64,000 nt of DNA from Microbacteriaceae bacterium (GTDB lineage: Bacteria; Actinomycetota; Actinomycetes; Actinomycetales; Microbacteriaceae), in the NCBI GenBank assembly GCA_025465095.1, contig JAODME010000029.1, positions 1 through 64,000 on the forward strand, written 5' to 3'. Numbering within the stretch: position 1 is the stretch's first letter; each line of letters starts with the position of its first letter. A program made the translations under genes and the position numbers. The notes below the pieces were generated by a model. It saw only the letters and a list, made by a program, of their open reading frames with translations. It made no database searches and was not told the origin of the DNA. This document shows, in pieces, positions 42,095 to 50,397 of this stretch.

Positions 42095-43338
42095 AGACCG
42101 TAGTTCTCGACGACGACCCTACGGGCACCCAGTCCGCCAGCAACGTGCGTGTTCTGCTCGTCAGTAATGCCGAGCTTCTGACGCAGGCGCTTCGTGACGC
42201 AGACAGCGTCTATGTGCAGACAAACACGCGAGCCATCGACGAGGCGAGTGCAATCGCGCTCGTCCGGCAGGTGCGGGACGATGCTCTTACTGCGGGCGGG
42301 CGACTAGGGGAGGAGATTCAGTTCGTGCTGCGAGGCGACTCGACACTCCGAGGCCATGTCTTCGGTGAGACCGAACAATTCCTCGATGACGGCGCGCTGA
42401 TGATATTCGTTCCGGCCTTTCCAGACGGGGGTCGCACAACCAGGGGCGGAGTCCACTACGTTCGCACGGGCGGCGTCGACATCCCCGCCCATGAGACAGA
42501 GTATGCCGATGACCCGGTGTTCCCGTTCGACAGTGGCGTCCTTGCCGACTATGTCAGCGAGAAGACGTGGCGGGCGCCTCTACCGATCAGTCTTGACGTG
42601 GTTCGCGGGGACGCCGCGACACTGGCCTCGATCCTGCAGGAAGCTGCGCGGGAATCTGTCGCCGTTCCAGATGCCGTCACGAACGACGACATCCGCCTGA
42701 TCGCCGACGCGATCCGAAGCGCCCGTGCCCGCGGTCGCAAGATTGTCGTTCGATCGGCCGCCCCCCTCGCGGCGATGCTCGCCGGAGTCGAAAGCTCCGG
42801 CCTGCTTGCCACCCCTCTTGTCGCTGGACGGCCGCCCACACTGCTCGCCTGCGGCTCGCACACCGGCGGTGCCTCGGCGCAACTGGAGCTCGTCGCCCTT
42901 GATTGGGGTCAGTCCGTCGTCATTGACACCGACGCTGCGCTCGCGGAGGCCGAAGCGGCCGGCCATGACGCAGCGGCGCGAGCGGCCGGCGTAACCGGTG
43001 GAGTAACAGTGGTGACGACTTCGCGCGAGCGTTCTGCGGATCACAACACTCTCGACCACGGTGAGCGGGTGATGCTTGCGCTGACCACCGCGGTCCGGGA
43101 CCTTCTTCCGACTGTTGAGGTCGTTGTCGCGAAAGGCGGAATCACGTCGGCCGAGGTCGCCCGCGCAGGCGTCGGCGCGACGTCCGCCGTCGTTCTGGGT
43201 CAGGTGCTTCCCGGTGTCTCGGTCTGGCGGATGAATGCGATCGATGGGCGGGAGATCTTGTACGTCGTCGTTCCGGGCAACGTCGGCGGGCCGGAGACTC
43301 TGGTCGACGTCCTCGCGGCGATCGGCCACGCAAGGTAG
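42091..43338 (+). CDS. DUF1537 family four-carbon acid-sugar kinase (OtnK-like)
   Basis: The 415-residue protein has the family's N-terminal signature DDDPTGTQ at 7-14, a conserved LRGDSTLRGH near 80-89 in the substrate domain, ACGSHTGGA-type nucleotide-domain start near 253, and GGITSAEVA near the C-terminus for nucleotide binding. Known DUF1537 kinases phosphorylate 3-oxo-tetronates, D-threonate or 3-oxo-isoapionate. With the hydroxyacid dehydrogenases nearby, a 3-oxo-tetronate 4-kinase is plausible, but the matching OtnC decarboxylase is missing from the window. It is coupled to the GntR regulator and converges on another GntR gene. Confidence 0.85.
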   Translation: MKTVVLDDDPTGTQSASNVRVLLVSNAELLTQALRDADSVYVQTNTRAIDEASAIALVRQVRDDALTAGGRLGEEIQFVLRGDSTLRGHVFGETEQFLDDGALMIFVPAFPDGGRTTRGGVHYVRTGGVDIPAHETEYADDPVFPFDSGVLADYVSEKTWRAPLPISLDVVRGDAATLASILQEAARESVAVPDAVTNDDIRLIADAIRSARARGRKIVVRSAAPLAAMLAGVESSGLLATPLVAGRPPTLLACGSHTGGASAQLELVALDWGQSVVIDTDAALAEAEAAGHDAAARAAGVTGGVTVVTTSRERSADHNTLDHGERVMLALTTAVRDLLPTVEVVVAKGGITSAEVARAGVGATSAVVLGQVLPGVSVWRMNAIDGREILYVVVPGNVGGPETLVDVLAAIGHAR

Positions 43339-43341
43339 GCG

Positions 43342-43998
43342 CTAGGAGACGAGCTTCGCCGCCGCCTCGTCCATGTGCGCCGTGATCGTCTTGCGCGCGC
43401 GCTCGGCGTCGCCTGACTCGATTGCATCCACTATCTCGCTGTGGCGATTGACTCCCATGTTGGAGATGGCGTGATCTGCGCCCGCGAACATGATTGACAT
43501 GCGAATGGTGCCCTCCAGCGCCTGCCAGGAGCGCGAAAGCGTCTCATTGCCGGCCAGGTTGCAGAGCGTGCGGTGAAAATCAAGGTCAGATTCGATGCGT
43601 GCCTCAATGTCGTTCTGGGCTGCACGGTCCATGTTGTCTACTGCTTTGCGCAGTTCCGCGATGATCTCTGTCCGGCCGCTCATCTCGCTGAGGCCGACAG
43701 CCGCCAGTGATTCGAGCGCCCCGCGCACAGCGAAGACGTCCCGAATCTCCTTGGCATCGAGATTACGCACGCTGAGTCGACCGCGGCTTCCCGCAGAAAC
43801 GAGGCCTTCCTGCTGCAACTCACGCAGGGCTTCGCGCAACGTGCCCCTGCTGATCTTCAGCATCTCGGACAACTCAGTTTCGACGAGGTGTGTGCCCGGC
43901 GGCAGTTCGCCAACGGAGATGGCGCGGCGGAGGGCGTCGAGGGCCTGCTGGCGCAGACTGGTTCTTTCGAGCCCGAGGAGGGATGCCGGTGCGCCCAT
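43342..43998 (-). CDS. GntR/FCD transcriptional regulator of the tetrulose operon
   Basis: A 218-residue GntR protein with winged helix at about 12-76 (GELPPGTHLVETELSEMLKISRGTLREALRELQ) and an FCD domain (ESDLDFHRTLCNLAGN with D-x3-H near 140). It converges on the DUF1537 gene with 3 bases between stops and is divergent from the TIM-barrel/SDR/kinase/RpiB operon. TTGTCAAC arms lie 25 bases upstream of its own start and in the operon promoter, so it likely represses both. Confidence 0.87.
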   Translation of the reverse strand: MGAPASLLGLERTSLRQQALDALRRAISVGELPPGTHLVETELSEMLKISRGTLREALRELQQEGLVSAGSRGRLSVRNLDAKEIRDVFAVRGALESLAAVGLSEMSGRTEIIAELRKAVDNMDRAAQNDIEARIESDLDFHRTLCNLAGNETLSRSWQALEGTIRMSIMFAGADHAISNMGVNRHSEIVDAIESGDAERARKTITAHMDEAAAKLVS

Positions 43999-44022
43999 GA
44001 GTGGTCCTTCGAGTTGCGTCAG

Positions 44023-44030
44023 TTGTCAAC
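44023..44030. promoter_or_regulatory. TTGTCAAC arm upstream of the GntR gene
   Basis: TTGTCAAC followed by ATT recurs in identical form at 38063-38073. It sits 25 bases upstream of the start of the GntR gene at 43998, where autoregulation would act. Confidence 0.4.
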
Positions 44031-44143
44031 ATTGAGCCGTGATCGTTGATCTTAGCCGGACCACCTATCCGTAGCCCGGGCGCTCGCGCTCGCGGGCGCA
44101 CCGTGGTGCTCGTCCGATCCAAGTCTGCGTCGCTCGCCTTAGG

Positions 44144-44196
44144 TTGTCAACTGGCGACTGCCCACTGTTGACTGTTGACAAAGGAACTCGTATCCT
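44144..44196 (+). promoter_or_regulatory. Promoter and inverted-repeat operator of the tetrulose operon
   Basis: TTGTCAAC (44144-44151) and GTTGACAA (44174-44181) are perfect inverted arms, with an extra GTTGAC at 44167-44172. TTGACT (44168-44173) and TATCCT (44191-44196) are spaced by 17 bases and make a good promoter whose spacer holds one arm. GntR repression is the natural reading. Confidence 0.55.
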
Positions 44197-44246
44197 TTCT
44201 TTACGGCACACTTCCGAGGCCGACGACTTTCAGAGGATCAACGACG

Positions 44247-45071
44247 ATGTTTCACTCCCGACTGGGCTGTTCGTCGATCAGCTTTCGACACGAGAATCTC
44301 GCTACGGCGCTGCAGACCATTCGCGACGCGGGATTCGAGGAGATCGATCTCGGCGCCCTCCCCGGAGTGTGCGACCATGTGCCCTTCGTCCTCGACATGG
44401 AGGCGGTGCGCTCCGTCGCGGCGACCGTGGAGGCATCCCGGCTGTCGGTTCGCTCCGTCAACGGCGACATCGGCGACCTCAACCGCCTCCTGACCGCAGA
44501 GGAACGGGAGTCCCGGTCGGCGCACCTCGGCATGCTGCTGACGTTGACGGCGGCGGTTGGCGCCGAGGCGCTCGTCCTTCCCTGCGGGTCGATCGATCAC
44601 GAGCCGCTTCGGAGCCTCGATGAGGACCTCGACACGGTCGCAGCCGAGCTGGCCCTTGCCGCGGAGCGGGCCAGATCGTTCGGCGTCGAGATCTGGACGG
44701 AGTCACTCCACTTTTTCCGGTTGTGTTGGAACATGGAACGGGCCGAACAGCTCGCTGAGCGACTCGACGGATCAGGTGTCCGGCTGGTCATGGACTTCAG
44801 CCACATCACAGCATCGGGTGGGGACCCGATTGACTACGTCCACCGCTTCGCCGGCCGAATCGCACATGTGCACCTGCGTGACGCGGTCCCGGGCAACATC
44901 CACCTCAGCATCGGGAACGGATCGGCAGACTTCGCTGGTGGCCTCCGTGCGCTCGCCGATTCCCAGTACACCGGGCACTTCGCCCTGGAGCTTGAGACGC
45001 GCGACGTCGAACACCACGAGCGTCCGGCCGCCGCCGCTCGAGCCGGCGCCCTCATCTCAACACTCATCTGA
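44247..45071 (+). CDS. Xylose-isomerase-like TIM-barrel protein (sugar-phosphate isomerase/epimerase family)
   Basis: The 274-residue protein has the AP-endonuclease-2/xylose-isomerase-like barrel: FRHENLATALQTIRDAGFEEIDLG at the start, metal-ligand candidates E in WTESLHFF, D in LVMDFSHI with the following H, and E in ALELETRD near the end. Related enzymes are hydroxypyruvate isomerase, OtnI (2-oxo-tetronate isomerase) and EryC-type tetrulose-phosphate enzymes. The latter two would fit the neighbours. It is first in an operon with an SDR, a tetrulose-type kinase and RpiB. Confidence 0.78.
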   Translation: MFHSRLGCSSISFRHENLATALQTIRDAGFEEIDLGALPGVCDHVPFVLDMEAVRSVAATVEASRLSVRSVNGDIGDLNRLLTAEERESRSAHLGMLLTLTAAVGAEALVLPCGSIDHEPLRSLDEDLDTVAAELALAAERARSFGVEIWTESLHFFRLCWNMERAEQLAERLDGSGVRLVMDFSHITASGGDPIDYVHRFAGRIAHVHLRDAVPGNIHLSIGNGSADFAGGLRALADSQYTGHFALELETRDVEHHERPAAAARAGALISTLI

Positions 45072-45122
45072 GCGATTTCGAGCACGTCGACATCTTGCCG
45101 CAACCACCCTTTCAGGAGAAAC

Positions 45123-45899
45123 ATGACAAGCACGATTCAGCGCACCGCCGTTCTGACGGGCGCAACCTCAGACCGCGGCATCGGCATAACCACCGCGCGG
45201 CGATATGCCCGCGAGGGATGGGCCGTCGTCATCTTGGACCTAGACGGAGCGAAGTCCGCAGCAGTGGCGGCCGACATAACCAGTGAATTCGGGGTGCCGG
45301 CCTTCGGCCACGAGATCGACGTCTCCGACGAGGAATCGGTGATTGCCGCTCACGACGCGGTGGCCGCCGAAGTCGCCGCCGGCCGGATCCCCGTGATCGG
45401 TGCCCTCGCCAACATCGCCGGCATCACCTCACCGGTGGCTTTTCTCGATACCAGCCTCGAGCTGTGGAACAAGGTGATGGCGGTCAACGCCACGGGCACC
45501 TACCTGGTGAGTCGCGCCTTCCTGCCCCGCATGATCGAGAACCAGTACGGGCGTATCGTCAACATGTCATCGGTCTCCGCTCAGCGCGGCGGCGGCGTGT
45601 TCGGGAAGGTTCCGTACTCGGCAGCCAAGGCTGCCATTCTCGGGTTCACCAAGGCCCTCGCCCGTGAGCTCGGCGGAAACGGCGTGACCGTGAACGCCGT
45701 CACCCCGGGCGCCGTCGACACCAACATCCGGGTCGGGACCACCCCTGAGATAGAAGCAGCCATTGCAGCGGACATACCGCTCGGCCGCACCGCCTCCGCT
45801 GAGGAAGTGGCTGCAGTAATCACCTTCCTGTCGTCCGAGGATGCCGGGTACATCACGGGTGCGACGGTCGACATCAACGGCGGAAGCCACATCCACTAA
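45123..45899 (+). CDS. SDR polyol dehydrogenase (possible D-threitol dehydrogenase)
   Basis: A classical short-chain dehydrogenase of 258 residues: TGATSDRGIG at 12-21 (glycine motif slightly changed by an inserted serine-aspartate), NIAGI near 98, Ser near 152, Y165 and K169 in YSAAKAA. AGGAGA precedes the ATG. It is followed by a dihydroxyacetone-type kinase and an RpiB homologue. In Mycobacterium smegmatis, D-threitol dehydrogenase, D-erythrulose kinase and D-erythrulose 4-phosphate isomerase form this series, so a tetritol is a good guess for the substrate. Confidence 0.82.
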   Translation: MTSTIQRTAVLTGATSDRGIGITTARRYAREGWAVVILDLDGAKSAAVAADITSEFGVPAFGHEIDVSDEESVIAAHDAVAAEVAAGRIPVIGALANIAGITSPVAFLDTSLELWNKVMAVNATGTYLVSRAFLPRMIENQYGRIVNMSSVSAQRGGGVFGKVPYSAAKAAILGFTKALARELGGNGVTVNAVTPGAVDTNIRVGTTPEIEAAIAADIPLGRTASAEEVAAVITFLSSEDAGYITGATVDINGGSHIH

Positions 45900-45941
45900 C
45901 GGTTTCGGGCCACCTGCCCTCGAGTGAGAAAGCTGAGCGAG

Positions 45942-47678
45942 ATGACTCGACTGTTCAACGATCCGGCCGATTTCGCCGACGAAGCCCTCGCCGGGTTCTG
46001 TGATGCGCACGAGATCTATGTGCGCCAGGTGCCCGGCGGCGTCGTGCGCCGCACGCGTCCCGGCGTGCCCCGGGTGGCGGTCCTTGCCGGAGGGGGGTCC
46101 GGCCACTACCCGGCCTTCGCCGGCATCGTCGGTGCCGGTTTCGCCAGCGGAGCAGTCGTGGGGAACATTTTCACGTCGCCCTCGGCCCAACAGGCGTACT
46201 CGGTGGCCAAGGCGGCCGATTCCGGCGCCGGGGTGATTTTCACCTATGGCAACTACGCCGGCGACGTCATGAACTTCGCAATGGCGTCTGAGCGCCTCGC
46301 GGCTGAGGGAATCGGCGTCGAGAACGTAATCGTGACTGACGACATCGCAAGCGCATCCGCCGACGAGATCGACAAACGACGCGGCATCGCCGGGGACTTC
46401 ATCGTCTTCAAGGTGATGGGCGCAGCGGCGGAGGCGGGCGAGAACCTGGCCGAGGTCGTACGGGTCGGCCGTAAAGCGAACGACAACACGCGTACCATCG
46501 GCACGGCGTTCCAGGGCTGCACATTTCCGGGCGCGGACGATCGACTGTTCTCGCTCGAGAAGGGGTCGATGGCACTCGGGCTCGGCATCCACGGCGAACC
46601 GGGACTTCATGACACGGTGATGCCGACCGCGGCGGCGCTGGGTGCCGAACTGGTTCAGCGCGTTCTCGTCGAGACGCCGGAAGGAGTCGGCACCCGCATC
46701 GCCGTGCTTCTTAACGGACTGGGGTCGAGCAAACTCGAGGAGCTCTTCGTGCTCTGGCGCACCGTCGCCCCGCTGCTCCGCGAGGCCGGCTACACACTCG
46801 TCGCCCCAGAGGTGGGCGAACTGGTCACGAGCCTCGACATGGCCGGTGTCTCGCTTACCGTCACTTGGCTCGACGAGGAACTCGAGCCACTCTGGGTCGC
46901 TCCAGCGGAGACGCCGGCGTTCCGGCGGGGCTACATCGCAGCGACGACGAATGCCGGCGCCGCAGATAACGCGGACATCGAGGTGCAGGACGCGCCAGCG
47001 GAATCCACCGAGGAATCGCGCCACTTCGCCCAACGCTGCGTCGCCGCGCTCGGTGTTGCTCGATCGACGCTCCACGACGCCGAGTCCATGCTCGGCGACC
47101 TCGACGCGATCGCCGGGGACGGCGACCACGGTCGGGGCATGGTCCGGGGGATCGACGCGGCCTACTCGGCTGCGGTTTACGCGGTGCAGCGCGGCGGCGG
47201 CGCGGAATCCACGCTGGCCGCCGCAGGCGATGCTTGGGGTGATCGTGCCGGAGGCACGTCTGGCGTGCTGTGGGGCGCCGGACTGCGTGCGCTCGGCGAG
47301 GCGCTTGGCAACTCGGACCAGCCGTCCGCCGAGCAGATGGGAGCCGGTGTGGACGCGTTCTCGAGCCGACTCCTCGAGCTCGGCAAGGCGGAACCGGGGG
47401 ACAAGACGATGATGGACGCCATCGTGCCGTTCGCGAAAACCCTCAACGACGGCATCCGAGGCGGCAGTTCGCTTATCGATGCCTGGATCTCTGCGGCCGC
47501 CGTCGCGTCACAGGCTGCGGAGGCCACGTCGTCGCTCCGGCCGAAGAGAGGGCGCGCGCGGCCCCTTGCGGAGAAGAGCCTCGGCACTCCCGACCCTGGC
47601 GCCATCTCGCTGGGCCTAATCGTCACGGCCCTCGGCGAGCACCTCGTCCATTACTCAACCCAGGAAGAAAACCTATGA
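45942..47678 (+). CDS. Fused DhaK-DhaL kinase (probable D-erythrulose or dihydroxyacetone kinase)
   Basis: An ATP-type dihydroxyacetone kinase of 578 residues. The DhaK half (1-330) has GGGSGHYP at 50-57, the substrate-binding D108 in YAGDV, and H217 in GIHGEPG, which forms the hemiaminal with the ketose. The DhaL half (about 365-570) has the Mg-ATP aspartates D393 and D395 in GDGDHG and GGTSGVLWGAGL. The ATG at 45942 is preferred to a GTG at 45924. It overlaps rpiB by 4 bases. That coupling to an RpiB-type isomerase is the arrangement of DerK/DerI, so D-erythrulose is the likeliest substrate; dihydroxyacetone cannot be ruled out. Confidence 0.85.
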   Translation: MTRLFNDPADFADEALAGFCDAHEIYVRQVPGGVVRRTRPGVPRVAVLAGGGSGHYPAFAGIVGAGFASGAVVGNIFTSPSAQQAYSVAKAADSGAGVIFTYGNYAGDVMNFAMASERLAAEGIGVENVIVTDDIASASADEIDKRRGIAGDFIVFKVMGAAAEAGENLAEVVRVGRKANDNTRTIGTAFQGCTFPGADDRLFSLEKGSMALGLGIHGEPGLHDTVMPTAAALGAELVQRVLVETPEGVGTRIAVLLNGLGSSKLEELFVLWRTVAPLLREAGYTLVAPEVGELVTSLDMAGVSLTVTWLDEELEPLWVAPAETPAFRRGYIAATTNAGAADNADIEVQDAPAESTEESRHFAQRCVAALGVARSTLHDAESMLGDLDAIAGDGDHGRGMVRGIDAAYSAAVYAVQRGGGAESTLAAAGDAWGDRAGGTSGVLWGAGLRALGEALGNSDQPSAEQMGAGVDAFSSRLLELGKAEPGDKTMMDAIVPFAKTLNDGIRGGSSLIDAWISAAAVASQAAEATSSLRPKRGRARPLAEKSLGTPDPGAISLGLIVTALGEHLVHYSTQEENL

Positions 47679-48145
47679 GTCTCCGCCTTATCGTCGGTTC
47701 GGATGAAGCCGGCGTCGACTACAAGAATCAGATCCTCGCCGACCTCGAAGGCGATCCTCGTGTCAGCGAAGTCCTCGACATCGGGGTCAACCGTACCGAT
47801 GACCCCCACACGTTCCACAAGCCGTACCCGTTAGTTGGAATCGCGGCAGGAGAGCTCATCATGGCGGGCAAAGCAGATCGGGCGATCCTGTTCTGTGGAA
47901 CGGGAATCGGGGTCGCCATTGCTGCCAACAAAGTGGATGGCATCCGCGCCACGCCTGCCCACGACTCATTCTCGGTTGAGCGCTCCATTCTGTCCAACGA
48001 CTGCCAGGTGCTCACGATGGGCCAGCGGGTCGTCGGTATCGAGCTCGCTCGCCGGCTGGCGCGTGAATGGATAGGCTACGAATTCGATCCGAGTTCCGCC
48101 TCGGCGGCCAAGCTGCAGGTGATGACACAGTACGAGGGTCGATAG
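47675..48145 (+). CDS. RpiB/LacAB-family isomerase (probable D-erythrulose 4-phosphate isomerase)
   Basis: The 156-residue protein is an RpiB-type sugar-phosphate isomerase: GSDEAGVDYK at 8-17 (glutamate E11 where classical RpiB has histidine in DHAG), the catalytic C74 in FCGTGIGVAIAANKV, and GIRATPAHD at 89-97. The departure from the DHAG motif and its coupling (ATGA) to the kinase suggest a tetrulose rather than ribose phosphate substrate, as for DerI of Mycobacterium smegmatis and EryI of Brucella. The product, D-erythrose 4-phosphate, enters the pentose phosphate pathway. Last gene of the operon. Confidence 0.87.
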   Translation: MSLRLIVGSDEAGVDYKNQILADLEGDPRVSEVLDIGVNRTDDPHTFHKPYPLVGIAAGELIMAGKADRAILFCGTGIGVAIAANKVDGIRATPAHDSFSVERSILSNDCQVLTMGQRVVGIELARRLAREWIGYEFDPSSASAAKLQVMTQYEGR

Positions 48146-48418
48146 CGGGCGATACTCCGCGGACGGTCAGCGGTCAAGAGCCGCCCCGTCGGCCGGCCGG
48201 CATTTGCGCTGAGACCTGTTCGCCGCGTTGTTCACCGGCCATGAGAACTGGGTGCCCTGGCGGCGGCCGTCATCAGCGGAACCCTGCTCAGTGGAGGGTG
48301 AGGCGACCTGATCAGCACGGTCATGGGACCCGCTTCAACGGCCTTGATTCGTTGATGGATATCGCTCACGACCGGTGTGTCCGCGGCGACCGACCGGTCG
48401 CCGGTTCCCCGCACGAGG

Positions 48419-48907
48419 TCAGCGCTCAGGGGGCTGCTCGTCGGCTACGCGGGCGGCAGACGGCCCGCGCGCGGAGGCCCTCTCGGTGTCTTCGATCCCC
48501 GCCCGAGCCCTCCGGAGAAAGCGCGCGAACAGCGCCGCCTCCTCCTCGGTGAAGTGTGAGAGCATGCCGTCCTCGATCGCGCGCACGTCCTGCGCCATCG
48601 CCTCGATCTTCGAGACGCCCGCAGGGGTGATCGACAGAAGGATCTGGCGTCCGTGCTCGGGGTTGCGATCCCGGCGCGCGAAGCCCTGCTCGATGAGCGG
48701 GGTCAGCGTCTCCGCCATCGACTGAGGTCGCACGAACGAGCGCCGGGCCAGTTCCGATGAGGTGAGCCCGGGACGGCGGTGCAGCACCGTGAGCGCGGTG
48801 TATTGAGCCCAGCTGAGCCCGTATGACGTGACGGCTTCGAAGAAGGGCCGGCGAACGCCCATTTCGAGCTGTTTGATGAGATAGATAAAGCCCCTGTCGC
48901 CCGGCAT
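48419..48907 (-). CDS. MarR-family transcriptional regulator
   Basis: A 162-residue MarR protein with winged helix at about 48-100 (LTSSELARRSFVRPQSMAETLTPL, then the wing with RNPEHGRQILLSIT). It is divergent from the MaoC/SDR/ligase operon. The 109-base intergenic region has a perfect GTATCAG-N5-CTGATAC palindrome, the usual size for MarR. It probably represses the operon until a CoA thioester or the free acid appears. Upstream of its 3' end, 48146-48418 holds no recognised gene. Confidence 0.88.
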   Translation of the reverse strand: MPGDRGFIYLIKQLEMGVRRPFFEAVTSYGLSWAQYTALTVLHRRPGLTSSELARRSFVRPQSMAETLTPLIEQGFARRDRNPEHGRQILLSITPAGVSKIEAMAQDVRAIEDGMLSHFTEEEAALFARFLRRARAGIEDTERASARGPSAARVADEQPPER

Positions 48908-48973
48908 GTGCCCTCCCGACTCCTTCGCCGACGTGCGGCTCTCCGATGTGTGCTTATCATGACACTGGACGCG

Positions 48974-48992
48974 GTATCAGGTAAACTGATAC
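48974..48992. promoter_or_regulatory. MarR operator candidate
   Basis: GTATCAG-GTAAA-CTGATAC is a perfect inverted repeat with 7-base arms, 24 bases before the MaoC gene start and 66 bases before the MarR start. Its position between divergent genes fits control of both. Confidence 0.6.
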
Positions 48993-49016
48993 TGATCGAT
49001 TTCAAAGGAGAATGCG

Positions 49017-49487
49017 ATGACCAGTTCAGCGGCAACCCGGCTCAGCGTCTCGATCGACGAGCTTCCGGGCGCTCGGGGGAGCACCTTCGGGCCGTCGTCG
49101 TGGCGTGAAATCACCCAAAGCGAAGTCGCGGACTTTGCCAACCTCACGGGAGACCACAACCCCGTGCATCTCGACCCGGTGTTCGCCGCTAAGACGTCGT
49201 TCGGCGGCACCATCGTGCACGGCTACCTGACTCTCAGCCTCTGCGTACCGCTCATGGCCGAGGTTTTCGAGGTCACCAGCATCGGGGTTGGCATCAACTA
49301 CGGCCTCGACCGGCTTCGCTTCCCGGCGCCGGTGCCGGTTGGATCGCGCGTGCGTGTCGTGGGTGAGGTGCTCGCCGTCGATGAGGTCGCCGGCGGTTAC
49401 CAGGTCATGCCCCGCGTTACGTTCGAAGTCGAGGGCGGTACAAAACCGGTGTGCGTCGCCGACATGGTGCTGAGGTACTACCGATGA
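49017..49487 (+). CDS. MaoC-like (R)-specific enoyl-CoA hydratase
   Basis: The 156-residue hot-dog-fold protein carries the hydratase-2 motif: D46 and H51 in ANLTGDHNPVHLD, followed by FGGTIVHGYLTLSL. These two residues are the catalytic pair of (R)-hydratases. AAAGGAGAA precedes the ATG. It would add water to an enoyl-CoA produced by the acyl-CoA dehydrogenase of the same operon. Its stop overlaps the SDR start (ATGA). Confidence 0.87.
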   Translation: MTSSAATRLSVSIDELPGARGSTFGPSSWREITQSEVADFANLTGDHNPVHLDPVFAAKTSFGGTIVHGYLTLSLCVPLMAEVFEVTSIGVGINYGLDRLRFPAPVPVGSRVRVVGEVLAVDEVAGGYQVMPRVTFEVEGGTKPVCVADMVLRYYR

Positions 49488-50395
49488 GCGGCCTGGACCT
49501 GGACGGCCGTGTCGCGATCGTCACCGGTAGCGGGCGCGGCCTCGGTCGCGCCTACGCCGTCGCGCTCGCCGCGGCGGGTGCCGGCGTGGTGGTGAATGAC
49601 GTCGACGCCCAGTCCGCGGGGGAGACCGCCAGCATGGTTGAAGCAGCAGGCGGCCGGGTCGCCGTTGTGGTCGCCCCGGTCGGCCGAACCGAGACGGCAG
49701 ACAAGCTCGTCGCGACGGCGGTGGGCGAATTCGGTCGGCTCGACGCCATCGTCGCGAACGCGGGCGTCCTGCGCGACCGCGTGCTTTGGAAGACGAGTGA
49801 CGAGGAATTCGACATCGTCGTCGACACCCACCTGCGGGGCGCCTTCACCTGCGGGCGCGCAGCGGCGGTGCACTTCCGGAAAGCCGCCGAGGGGGGCCGC
49901 ATCATCCTCGTCGGCTCGCCTGCCGGTCAGTTCGGCAGCTTCGGGCAGACCGCCTACGCCGCCGCAAAAGCCGGGGTCGTTGCGATGGCACGCACCTGGT
50001 CGCTCGAACTCGCACGCGCTAATGTCACGGTGAACGCTGTCATCCCGACCGCCATGACGGCGATGACCGGCACGATGCCGATCTACGCGGAGCACTACGA
50101 GCGCTTCCTCGCCGGCGAGCCCCTGCCTCGCGTCATTCGGCAGGAGCACGCTCTCGGCGCGCCTGACGACGTCGCGCCGCTCGTCGTCTGGCTCGCATCG
50201 GAACGGTCGGCCGGCGTGACGGGACAGGCGATCGGTCTCGGCGGCGACCGCCTGACCCTCTACGCGCACCCGGCGGTCCTGGCCGTTCGGGATACTGAAG
50301 GGGGCTGGACCGCAGAGGGCATAGCCAGCGCCTGGGAGTCCGACCTCGTCGCCACGGCGCAGCCGTCCGGCCCGACCTTCGCCCAGCTGGACTGA
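49484..50395 (+). CDS. SDR family (R)-3-hydroxyacyl-CoA dehydrogenase-like
   Basis: The 303-residue SDR has TGSGRGLGRA at 14-23, NAGVLRDR near 88-95 and the catalytic Y158 and K162 in YAAAKAG. The NAGVLRDR motif and the extra C-terminal 40 residues are typical of the peroxisomal multifunctional-type (hydroxysteroid dehydrogenase 4-like) hydroxyacyl-CoA dehydrogenases. Pairing with a MaoC hydratase supports oxidation of an (R)-3-hydroxyacyl-CoA. Two bases separate it from the ligase gene. Confidence 0.83.
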   Translation: MSGLDLDGRVAIVTGSGRGLGRAYAVALAAAGAGVVVNDVDAQSAGETASMVEAAGGRVAVVVAPVGRTETADKLVATAVGEFGRLDAIVANAGVLRDRVLWKTSDEEFDIVVDTHLRGAFTCGRAAAVHFRKAAEGGRIILVGSPAGQFGSFGQTAYAAAKAGVVAMARTWSLELARANVTVNAVIPTAMTAMTGTMPIYAEHYERFLAGEPLPRVIRQEHALGAPDDVAPLVVWLASERSAGVTGQAIGLGGDRLTLYAHPAVLAVRDTEGGWTAEGIASAWESDLVATAQPSGPTFAQLD

Positions 50396-50397
50396 CG

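Noticed and set aside
45567-47129. 520-codon open frame on the minus strand across the SDR and kinase genes
   Set aside because: Long antisense frames are common at this GC content. The opposite strand encodes clear SDR and DhaK proteins with all motifs, and this frame resembles nothing.
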